Assembly (NCBI GenBank): GCA_017547395.1
Contig: JAFYPS010000151.1
Span: forward strand, 1-8,391
Origin: Clostridia bacterium
GTDB lineage: Bacteria; Bacillota_A; Clostridia; Oscillospirales; CAG-272
DNA length: 8,391 nucleotides
Direction: 5' to 3'
Within the stretch, counting starts at the first letter, position 1. The number at the start of each line of letters is the position of its first letter. The translations under genes and the position numbers were made by a program. Positions 1 through 5,916 of this stretch are shown here, piece after piece. Below the pieces are notes generated by a model that saw nothing but the letters and a program-made list of their open reading frames with translations, made no database searches and was not told where the DNA came from.

Positions 1-1
1 A

Positions 2-361
2 TTTCCTGCCCTGCTTGTCGGCATTCTCGCGCTGATTGCAACGCTTATCTTTGTCAGAAAAGATAAAGATCTTACTCGCAAACCGATTGATATTGTTTCT
101 ATCGTATTTAATTTTCTTATCGGAATTACTATGATACCGCTTTCCACAACATGGGCATTGCTTTTGGACGCCCTCGCTGATAACGAGAACGTTTTGACAC
201 AGATTTTCCTTTTTCTCCCTGTAACTACCGTTCTCAGCATAGCGTACTCGGTTGCTTTGCGCCGCAAGGGATATAAAAAGAGCAGCCTTCTCGTTCAGTT
301 TATCACCCCTGCGATTTTCGCGGTTGTCGTGTTGCTTGCACTTATTGGCGTAGAGTATTAA
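2..361 (+). CDS. Multi-pass membrane protein, 3' end only (5' truncated)
   Basis: The reading frame is open from base 2 to the TAA at 359-361, giving 119 visible residues; the true start lies before the window. An in-frame ATG at 131 has no Shine-Dalgarno sequence and falls inside a hydrophobic stretch, so it is not taken as the start. Four likely membrane segments can be read, at about visible residues 1-18, 31-57, 64-86 and 96-116. Short basic loops separate them (RKDKDLTRK after the first, RRKGYKK after the third), which by the positive-inside rule would face the cytoplasm. The protein ends three residues after the last helix. I recognise no family motif. The next gene starts 77 bp downstream with no clear terminator between, so co-transcription is possible. 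It resembles the small four-helix protein at 5316-5753 in size and topology only; I see no convincing sequence match. Confidence 0.8.
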   Translation, partial: FPALLVGILALIATLIFVRKDKDLTRKPIDIVSIVFNFLIGITMIPLSTTWALLLDALADNENVLTQIFLFLPVTTVLSIAYSVALRRKGYKKSSLLVQFITPAIFAVVVLLALIGVEY

Positions 362-398
362 GCCGCCGACCGATTTTTACTACCGAAAATAAATAAAA

Positions 399-412
399 AT
401 ATTTATAAATAT
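399..412. repeat. AT-only perfect palindrome upstream of the large surface-protein gene
   Basis: ATATTTATAAATAT is a perfect 14-bp inverted repeat in the 77-bp gap between the first two genes. The rest of the gap is very AT-rich. It may be a protein-binding site or simply a consequence of base composition. A TATAAT hexamer overlaps its end at 410-415. However, it lies only about four bases before the ribosome binding site and has no −35 at the right distance, so I do not call a promoter here. Confidence 0.3.
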
Positions 413-438
413 AATTTAAAAAGGAGAAGCAAAAAAGC

Positions 439-3400
439 ATGATAGCATTCAGGAAAATTACCACATTGCTATTAGCAGCGGTTTTATTAATTGCTGCATT
501 CACCCTTGGTACTGCTGCCGCTGAGGGTGTTATGGTTGACATTGTCAGCTTTTCAAGAGGCGCACAGGAAGACCTGCGTTCAAGCGAACTGCTTGAAGCA
601 GAAGTAAAGGGCTACGACGGAAACGTACGCGAGCTCACATACGAGTGGACAAGCACTATAGGTACTTATCTTTACGTATATAACAATCACAACATGTACG
701 GTATCAACAATACCGACGGTGAGATTGAGATATACAACAGTGATAAGGGTCTCAGAGGCTCCCAGAATATGGCAGGCCGTACGTACGACGGCACCTTTAA
801 GGGTGCAGGTTATGCGTGGTCTGCAATTTACGGCGCCAACATATCAGGTGAAGACCTTGAAGGTGTAATCACCGTTAATGTCTACGACAAAGACGGCGAA
901 TTGCTTGCTACAGCCTCTCACGAAGGTACAAGAGAGAGAACCGGTTCTAACTTTTTCTGGGGAACTTATGTGAACCACGGTTTCGTTGAAAGCAACCTTT
1001 CAGAAGACGTAGGTTACGTTCGTTTCGGTCTTTTTGAGGGCGATACCAAGAACGTAAAGATTCTTCTCGGTGAAAGCTCTATAGTACATATCACCTGCGC
1101 TGAATGTTCTATTTCAAACCCTAAAGTAACCAAGGGAGAAGGAATAATCGAGTTTGAGGTTGACACCGAAACAAACGAATGGTACATCAAGAGCGTTATG
1201 GGCACGTCCTACGGTGATGCAAAGGTAGAAATTACCATTGCAAAGGGCAACTGTAAGTTCCACCAGCGAGTTTCCGCTACCCGTGAAATCGAGGTTTTCG
1301 TTTATAAGAAGCCTACCACTACTTCAACCGCAACTGCAATAATGCTTGATAATCTCGACAAAAACTGCACCTACTTTATCGGTGGTGTAGAGGGCGAGAA
1401 ACAGACGGTTGACGGAAAGGTATACGTAGTATTTGAAAACCTTACCCCAAATACCCAGTATCAGGTAGAGGTTGTCGGTCAGGCCGCTAATACCGAGCCT
1501 GTATACGCATACGTATACGAAACCACAAAGCCTGCTCACGTTGGTACCGTTAACGTACTTCTTGACGGTACTTACGATATCGCAACAGGCACCGCAACAG
1601 GTACACTTGTTAACATCGAGGAGATGATGCCTGAGGTTGAAACACTCTATCTCAGATACGAGGATTCCGAGATTTACTTCCCGCTTGACAACGTCTCGAC
1701 AGGCGTTTATACCTCCGACCTTTCGGACGGTAACTACACACTTTACTACTCCGTAAACGATTCGGATGAAAAAGTGAAGCTCGGCAACCAGATTCTTACC
1801 ATCAACGGTGCTTCGAGAACGAGAGACGTTTTCTTCAACAGCGTTAACTATGATGAAAACGGCGGCGTTCCTGAAGTAGCTTCCGAGTATTATCTCACAA
1901 ACAGTGAAGCTACCGTAAGTGACGTTGTTCCCGAAAAGGAAGGATATCTCTTCACGCATTGGACCTGCGAGGACGGACACGTTCATAAGGCAGGCGACGT
2001 TCTCACCAAGAATATCGCAAAGCAGTACAACCTTGTTGCACAGTATATTGATGCAAACGACGTTTACGTTGATATCATCATCGAGCATACCGCAGACGAC
2101 GGCTTCAGCATAAACGGCAGCGACGATATTCATAACGTAAACTTTACCGTTGACCAGCGTTTTGAAGGTTCAGGCGACTATACCGAAGTTGTAGCCCATA
2201 GCGTAGCTTGGGATGGCAAAGGTACTTACACAGGCGATTACTTCACCGCAACGGTTGATAACAACACCACTAAATACACTGCAAAAGCACCTGTTCTTGT
2301 AAACGTTGCAAAGTATGCGGAATACACCCTCACCTCCAATAAGTCGGGTTATGACCTTGTATCCGTTACAAGCGAGCTTGACGAAAACGGTGATTGGCGT
2401 ATAACTGCAACACTCAAGTTTTACCCCAACGACTTTGATATCCGTTTTGCCGTTGAGCTTGACAAAGAAGCAAAGATGGTGTCAAACGAGATTCGTCCCG
2501 TTGCAGTAAACGTTAAGGTTACCACTTGGAGCAATCCTGTCGACGTTGACGGTGATGAAACTATGTGGTGGCACATTTCTCAGCACAAGGACAGTTACTT
2601 GCGCGTAGCGCTTGACGAAAACGGCTACGGAGAGGGCACTTACCCCGTATGGATGAGTGCAACCGATACGAAGGCTCCTTATGCTTACCGTTTGGAAGTT
2701 GTTTCGTTTGAAATCGCAGGCGGCACCGCTTTCCCCGCTAGAGACAAGCTTGGTACAAACGAAGTTTATTCAACAGAGTTTGACCGCTACAGTGCAAAAG
2801 TTATAGTTGACGGCGGTAATGTTCCGAGCAGCGAAACTACTCTTGCGGGCGTATATTACGATGCTGATACCTCCGCTCAGGTAGGTACGCTCAAGGCTGT
2901 TGTTAGCATCGACGTATATGACGTAACCTTTGTTCCAAGCGGTGGCGAGCTTCTCGGCACAACCGATAACACGGTTGTTAACTATCAGACCGAGATTCCA
3001 AATCTCGACAACTACGTTCCTACCCGTGAGGGCGGATACGTATTTGACGGCTGGTATGTTGCTGACGCAAACGGTGATATGACCGCTGAACAGCCCGTGT
3101 CCGGTACTGTACTTTACAATGATATTACACTTGTTGCAAAGTGGAGAGCACCTCTCACCATCAAGGGTCACGTTGCTGTTGCAGGCACGTACAGTATTAT
3201 CGAGGACGGTATGCCTGTAATTCACGAAATTCAAAAATATGACAGACTTAATACCGTATACGTATTCCTCCAGAGAATAAATCCCAACGGCTATGCAGAA
3301 ACCGTTAAGTATATCGAGGCTCCCGTTATGTCCACTCTCTTTGAGGGAGACCACGGTATTGCGAACTATGAGTTTACCGGTATTGAGGACTACGGCGACC

Positions 3401-4617
3401 GGTACAGAATCAAGGTTACTGCCGCAGATTATCACTCACTTTATAACAACGATACCTCTTCCATCCCCGTAGAGTCGTTCTATGATTACGTGGATGAGAG
3501 CCGTGACGATTTGTATCTTGCCGAATTCCTTGACGATGCGGACGTAAACGTTGCAAACGTATATGCATTCCTCTATTTTGATCCTCAAAACTTCATACTT
3601 GAATATCAGGTAGACAGCAGCCTCGTTGGCGATGGCTTTGCTCCCGACAATGCAGAGGTTCTCGTGCTTTACGATACCGGCGACCGTATTGATCCGCAGA
3701 GCTGGTCACCCATAAGCCAGATGGTTTATGCAGGCAACCTTATCGGTAACGATTCTGCATTTGTAAACGATATTGCAAACGGCAGCTACCCTGTATGGAT
3801 GTCACAGTCGGGTACCGGTGCTGCTTACGACTACTCTATCAGAGTAAAATCACTCACCTTTGACGGTGAAAAGACCGAGTATGACAATTCGCTTCCTTAT
3901 TACCTCGTATATAACGGCTCTGCACGTTACAGCGACGTAAGCGGCAAGCAGACCCAGCCTCTCACCGCAACCATTTACCCGAGAATGTATACCCTTACCT
4001 TTGATATGGGCAATCTTCCCGAGGACGTTTGGGTTAACGGTATGGATAAGTATGCAACAACAAACAGTACCTTTGAAGATTCATTCTACTGGAGCTTTGG
4101 CACGGAGATTACCGCGGCTCCCAAGGCGGATGGATATATCTTCCTCGGTTGGTTTGACGAAGACGGAAACAAGGTTTCCGTAATTCCTGCCGACACTGCA
4201 GAGGACGTTACAATTACCGCAAAATGGACTACAAACGTTGAATTTGACGTAATGGCAGACGCAGGTTACTATGCAGAAAGCCGTAACGCTGCAGAAAAGG
4301 TTGGTACAATCGCATTTAATGCAAGAGTAAAGGATATAGACGAGGCTAAGAAGGTAATTTCTACGTTCGGTATCTACGTTTACGACCTCACCGGCAGCAC
4401 CGTTAAGATTACCGCGGCAAAGGCCGATATGGAACAGCTTGTAAAGGACAACGGTGAATTCCATATCATTATTGACGGTATCAGCCTTGACAACTTTGAC
4501 AAAAACGTTATGGCAGCACCTTACGTTGTTGTTAACGGTGAAATTATCATTGGCGAGTCTATGAACATTACGGTTTCGCAGAGCCAGAAATGGCTTGGCG
4601 CAAAGACCGCTGAGTAA
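439..4617 (+). CDS. Large secreted modular protein with three InlB-type (Flg_new) repeats
   Basis: This 1392-residue protein starts at ATG 439, preceded by AAAGGAG at 420-426, and ends at TAA 4615-4617. Residues 1-28 form a signal peptide: basic FRK, a hydrophobic core, and likely cleavage at AAA|EG. Residues 30-290 form a β-rich N-terminal region without a recognised family. Residues about 298-365 look fibronectin-III-like (NLTPNTQYQVEVVG). Three InlB B-repeat-like modules follow at about 463-537 (weaker, GYLFTHW…LVAQY), 827-902 (GYVFDGWY…LVAKW) and 1183-1263 (GYIFLGWF…ITAKW). Residues 541-902 and 905-1263 appear to be diverged copies of one larger unit. The last ~125 residues are another β-rich domain (AAPYVVVNGEIIIGES). 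No LPXTG, S-layer-homology or C-terminal membrane segment is seen, so it is either released or held non-covalently. InlB-type repeats are common in surface adhesin-like proteins of Firmicutes. Adhesion or matrix function is inference; no catalytic motif was found. The gene is followed at 13 bp by a 55-residue peptide gene. Confidence 0.9.
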   Translation: MIAFRKITTLLLAAVLLIAAFTLGTAAAEGVMVDIVSFSRGAQEDLRSSELLEAEVKGYDGNVRELTYEWTSTIGTYLYVYNNHNMYGINNTDGEIEIYNSDKGLRGSQNMAGRTYDGTFKGAGYAWSAIYGANISGEDLEGVITVNVYDKDGELLATASHEGTRERTGSNFFWGTYVNHGFVESNLSEDVGYVRFGLFEGDTKNVKILLGESSIVHITCAECSISNPKVTKGEGIIEFEVDTETNEWYIKSVMGTSYGDAKVEITIAKGNCKFHQRVSATREIEVFVYKKPTTTSTATAIMLDNLDKNCTYFIGGVEGEKQTVDGKVYVVFENLTPNTQYQVEVVGQAANTEPVYAYVYETTKPAHVGTVNVLLDGTYDIATGTATGTLVNIEEMMPEVETLYLRYEDSEIYFPLDNVSTGVYTSDLSDGNYTLYYSVNDSDEKVKLGNQILTINGASRTRDVFFNSVNYDENGGVPEVASEYYLTNSEATVSDVVPEKEGYLFTHWTCEDGHVHKAGDVLTKNIAKQYNLVAQYIDANDVYVDIIIEHTADDGFSINGSDDIHNVNFTVDQRFEGSGDYTEVVAHSVAWDGKGTYTGDYFTATVDNNTTKYTAKAPVLVNVAKYAEYTLTSNKSGYDLVSVTSELDENGDWRITATLKFYPNDFDIRFAVELDKEAKMVSNEIRPVAVNVKVTTWSNPVDVDGDETMWWHISQHKDSYLRVALDENGYGEGTYPVWMSATDTKAPYAYRLEVVSFEIAGGTAFPARDKLGTNEVYSTEFDRYSAKVIVDGGNVPSSETTLAGVYYDADTSAQVGTLKAVVSIDVYDVTFVPSGGELLGTTDNTVVNYQTEIPNLDNYVPTREGGYVFDGWYVADANGDMTAEQPVSGTVLYNDITLVAKWRAPLTIKGHVAVAGTYSIIEDGMPVIHEIQKYDRLNTVYVFLQRINPNGYAETVKYIEAPVMSTLFEGDHGIANYEFTGIEDYGDRYRIKVTAADYHSLYNNDTSSIPVESFYDYVDESRDDLYLAEFLDDADVNVANVYAFLYFDPQNFILEYQVDSSLVGDGFAPDNAEVLVLYDTGDRIDPQSWSPISQMVYAGNLIGNDSAFVNDIANGSYPVWMSQSGTGAAYDYSIRVKSLTFDGEKTEYDNSLPYYLVYNGSARYSDVSGKQTQPLTATIYPRMYTLTFDMGNLPEDVWVNGMDKYATTNSTFEDSFYWSFGTEITAAPKADGYIFLGWFDEDGNKVSVIPADTAEDVTITAKWTTNVEFDVMADAGYYAESRNAAEKVGTIAFNARVKDIDEAKKVISTFGIYVYDLTGSTVKITAAKADMEQLVKDNGEFHIIIDGISLDNFDKNVMAAPYVVVNGEIIIGESMNITVSQSQKWLGAKTAE
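2059..3144 (+). repeat. Protein-level tandem module, copy A (residues 541-902)
   Basis: This is the first of two consecutive ~360-residue units in the large secreted protein. Landmarks shared with copy B, in the same order, are: an L-x-F-x-P-x-x-F strand (LKFYPNDF, residues 659-666), a W-x-x-I-S-Q segment (WWHISQ), G-x-YPVWMS (residues 733-740) followed by a YRLEVVSFE-like strand, and a closing InlB repeat ending LVAKW. The copies are strongly diverged in protein and not evident as a DNA repeat, so the duplication is old. Unit borders are approximate and read by eye. Confidence 0.65.
3151..4227 (+). repeat. Protein-level tandem module, copy B (residues 905-1263)
   Basis: This is the second unit, matching copy A in order: LYFDPQNF (residues 1045-1052), SWSPISQ, G-S-YPVWMS (residues 1115-1122) followed by a YSIRVKSLTFDG strand, then an InlB repeat ending ITAKW. 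The two YPVWMS motifs are 382 residues apart. A shorter relative may precede copy A: residues about 368-537 (SDGNYTLYYS followed by an InlB repeat) have the same end but lack the YPVWMS motif. This third relationship is only tentative. Confidence 0.65.
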
Positions 4618-4623
4618 AGGAGG
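4616..4623 (+). promoter_or_regulatory. Ribosome binding site overlapping the upstream stop codon; sets the start of the 55-residue peptide
   Basis: AAAGGAGG overlaps the TAA of the large surface-protein gene and lies seven bases before ATG 4631. It is the best Shine-Dalgarno in the left block. It rules out the earlier in-frame ATG at 4595, which lies inside the upstream gene and has no such site. The overlap implies translational coupling. Confidence 0.8.
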
Positions 4624-4630
4624 AAGACAA

Positions 4631-4798
4631 ATGTCTGTAAATTATAAAGCACCCGTTGCAGAAGCAGTTTGCTTTGAAACGGTTGAAATAATTACAACTT
4701 CTGTAGAAGTGGTAGACAATCCTGACAATCTCGGAACGTGGGGTGCAAGGATAGAAAAATTCGCCTCTGAAGAAGTTGACTTGTTCGGAAAAAATTAA
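4631..4798 (+). CDS. 55-residue peptide of unknown function, coupled to the large secreted protein
   Basis: ATG 4631 to TAA 4796-4798. The peptide begins MSVNYKAPVAEAV and continues with FETVEIITTS, then VEVVDNPDNLGTWG, and ends in an acidic tail (SEEVDLFGKN). It has no signal peptide and no membrane segment. From memory, anaerobic Firmicutes encode many uncharacterised short proteins with the layout Y-x-x-P-x-x-E-(acidic, hydrophobic)-I/V-x-T-S followed by a variable tail, and this one fits that pattern; I could not check it. A conserved head with a variable tail could indicate a leader and core as in modified peptides, but no modifying enzyme, protease or exporter is visible here and there is only one cysteine (residue 14). 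It could instead be a small partner or chaperone-like factor of the adjacent 1392-residue protein. Function is not assigned. Confidence 0.8.
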   Translation: MSVNYKAPVAEAVCFETVEIITTSVEVVDNPDNLGTWGARIEKFASEEVDLFGKN

Positions 4799-4799
4799 C

Positions 4800-4831
4800 T
4801 AAAGGGATCTTGTCCCTTTGAACGTTATTTT
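4800..4831 (+). terminator. Short stem-loop with a weak T-rich tail; partial terminator or processing site
   Basis: AAAGGGA (4801-4807), loop TCTTG, TCCCTTT (4813-4819) form a 7-bp perfect stem, extendable by one T-G pair. The downstream tail is GAACGTTATTTT, not a continuous T run, so termination is probably partial. Placed right after the peptide gene, it could lower or separate expression of the next two genes, or protect the 3' end of the upstream message. Confidence 0.45.
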
Positions 4832-4840
4832 GGGAGAGTT

Positions 4841-5281
4841 ATGTTAAAGAAAAGTATAGCGTTAATATTTGCAATTTATTTAGTTTTGGCATGTACTGTA
4901 TTTTCGTATGCCGCGACAGACGTTTCCGTTTTGATAAACGGAGTGAAAATCGAATATGACGTTCCTGCACGGATAATAGACGACAGAACAATGGTTCCTA
5001 TGCGAAAAACCTTTGATATGCTTGGGGCTAAGGTTGATTGGAACGCGGAAATGCGCGTTGCACTCGCTACCTACAAAACAAGTATTATTGCAATAGGAAT
5101 CGGTTGCGATACGTTTTCCGTTGTTGACGTTATCAGCGGTGTGACCGAAGAATACAAGCTTGACGTGCCTGCGCAGATTGTCGACGGCAGAACGCTCATT
5201 CCGCTTCGTGCAGTTTCTCAGGCTCTCGGCAAAAAGGTTGAATGGGACGGCAGTACTTCAACTGTGCTGATTAATGATTAG
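4841..5281 (+). CDS. Small exported protein with two copper-amine-oxidase N-terminal-type (stalk) repeats
   Basis: This is a 146-residue protein with ATG 4841 preceded by GGGAGAG at 4832-4838. Residues 1-24 are a signal peptide (KKS, then a hydrophobic core, likely cleaved at SYA|A). A cysteine at 18 (VLAC) is a poor lipobox because Leu is at −2 and hydrophobic residues continue after it, so signal peptidase I is preferred. The mature part holds two copies of the PF07833-type motif: VPARIIDDRTMVPMR with LGAKVDWN (about residues 41-68), and VPAQIVDGRTLIPLR with LGKKVEWD (about 109-136). Despite the family name, this domain has no oxidase activity. It is a β-rich extracellular module that in Clostridia is often attached to cell-wall enzymes. 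Here it stands alone, with nothing catalytic, so a structural or binding role at the envelope is inferred. It sits 42 bp after the peptide gene and 34 bp before a membrane protein gene. Confidence 0.87.
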   Translation: MLKKSIALIFAIYLVLACTVFSYAATDVSVLINGVKIEYDVPARIIDDRTMVPMRKTFDMLGAKVDWNAEMRVALATYKTSIIAIGIGCDTFSVVDVISGVTEEYKLDVPAQIVDGRTLIPLRAVSQALGKKVEWDGSTSTVLIND

Positions 5282-5315
5282 TGGTTGAATTTCAAACTGC
5301 AAGGAGGTTCCTGAA

Positions 5316-5753
5316 ATGCCTTTTATATTTAGACGAATGTTGGAAACAATTGGCGTTCAATTTGTACTCTCGTTGATTTTTTCATCCTTATTTTACTTCG
5401 GATTGTTGAGTCAGCGGGTTGGATTCGTAGCAATTATGATGCTCGTATGCATACTGCTTAACCTCGTTTATTTATATATTTGCCTTGAGGGGTATATTGT
5501 CTCGGTCGAAGACCTGAAAAGCTACTTTTTGGTAAACTTTCTGGTTATTGCCATTCTTTGTGCCGGCGCAATTACTATGGCGGTGCTTAACGTAGAGCCG
5601 CTTTACACCTTTCTGTTTTTCCCGTTTAAGTTTTTTAACGCGGTCTTCCGTATGTCAAAAACGGCATCGGCAATTATATCAAGCGTATTTCTGTTCGTAT
5701 ACGTAGCAGTAGCTCCGATAATCAGTGCAAGAAAGGTAATGTCATACGATTAA
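5316..5753 (+). CDS. Small four-helix integral membrane protein of unknown function
   Basis: This is a 145-residue protein with ATG 5316 preceded by AAGGAGG at 5301-5307, eight bases upstream. Predicted membrane segments are at about residues 11-31, 36-58, 70-92 and 117-137, with an additional aromatic, partly hydrophobic stretch at 96-110 (Phe-rich, FLFFPFKFF). The basic start (FRR) and basic end (SARK) suggest both termini are cytoplasmic. I see no transporter, protease or sensor motif. Codons are AT-rich (ATT, TTT, TTG, GTA), typical of a weakly expressed membrane protein. It is the last gene of the left block, before the strong terminator. As a neighbour of three likely surface or secreted products, a role in the envelope is possible, but nothing in the sequence shows it. 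Confidence 0.82.
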   Translation: MPFIFRRMLETIGVQFVLSLIFSSLFYFGLLSQRVGFVAIMMLVCILLNLVYLYICLEGYIVSVEDLKSYFLVNFLVIAILCAGAITMAVLNVEPLYTFLFFPFKFFNAVFRMSKTASAIISSVFLFVYVAVAPIISARKVMSYD

Positions 5754-5783
5754 GAATACAAATTCTTCATAACAGTCGTTGAA

Positions 5784-5821
5784 TTTAAAAAGCAGGGCGC
5801 TTAGGCGCTCTGCTTTTTAAA
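5784..5821. terminator. Strong symmetric intrinsic terminator closing the left gene block
   Basis: A 17-bp stem pairs 5784-5800 with 5805-5821 (one G-T pair), closed by the tetraloop TTAG. The GC core is GCAGGGCGC / GCGCTCTGC. It is flanked by A-runs on the left and T-runs on the right (TTTTT at 5814-5818), so it should terminate from either direction. It lies 30 bp after the membrane-protein stop codon and separates the surface cassette from the GH43 gene. Confidence 0.9.
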
Positions 5822-5835
5822 TAAATACATATATC

Positions 5836-5864
5836 TTGCAAAACGTAGAAAAAAGCTGTAAAAT
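5836..5864 (+). promoter_or_regulatory. σA-type promoter of the GH43 gene
   Basis: −35 TTGCAA (5836-5841), 17-bp spacer, −10 TAAAAT (5859-5864). It lies just after the bidirectional terminator and about 50 bp before the GH43 start codon, leaving a leader of roughly 45 nt with the ribosome binding site GAGGAG at 5900-5905. The rest of the 163-bp gap (5754-5916) holds only the terminator and this promoter. Confidence 0.7.
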
Positions 5865-5916
5865 CAAAATACAGAGTATGCTTGAACGCTAAATTTTTTG
5901 AGGAGTCAAAGAAAAT

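Noticed and set aside
410..415. Perfect TATAAT as the promoter of the large secreted protein gene
   Set aside because: Transcription would begin within or just before the ribosome binding site, and there is no −35 at 16-18 bp. It is more likely chance in an AT-rich gap.
1324..2133. 269-codon open frame on the − strand
   Set aside because: It is antisense to the large secreted protein, has unusually many Cys and Val, no ribosome binding site and no recognised motif. It is a shadow of biased codons.
2770..3435. 221-codon open frame on the − strand
   Set aside because: It is antisense to the middle of the same secreted protein and has no domain or ribosome binding site.
439..4617. Sortase-anchored or enzyme-containing surface protein
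   Set aside because: No LPXTG-like motif, no C-terminal hydrophobic and basic tail, and no catalytic motif were found on reading the full translation.
4595..4630. Earlier in-frame start for the 55-residue peptide gene
   Set aside because: It would overlap the upstream gene and has no Shine-Dalgarno, whereas ATG 4631 has AAAGGAGG at ideal spacing.
4631..4798. Classical lanthipeptide or other known modified-peptide precursor
   Set aside because: There is only one cysteine, no double-Gly leader, and no modification enzyme or transporter within the window. It remains an unclassified small peptide.
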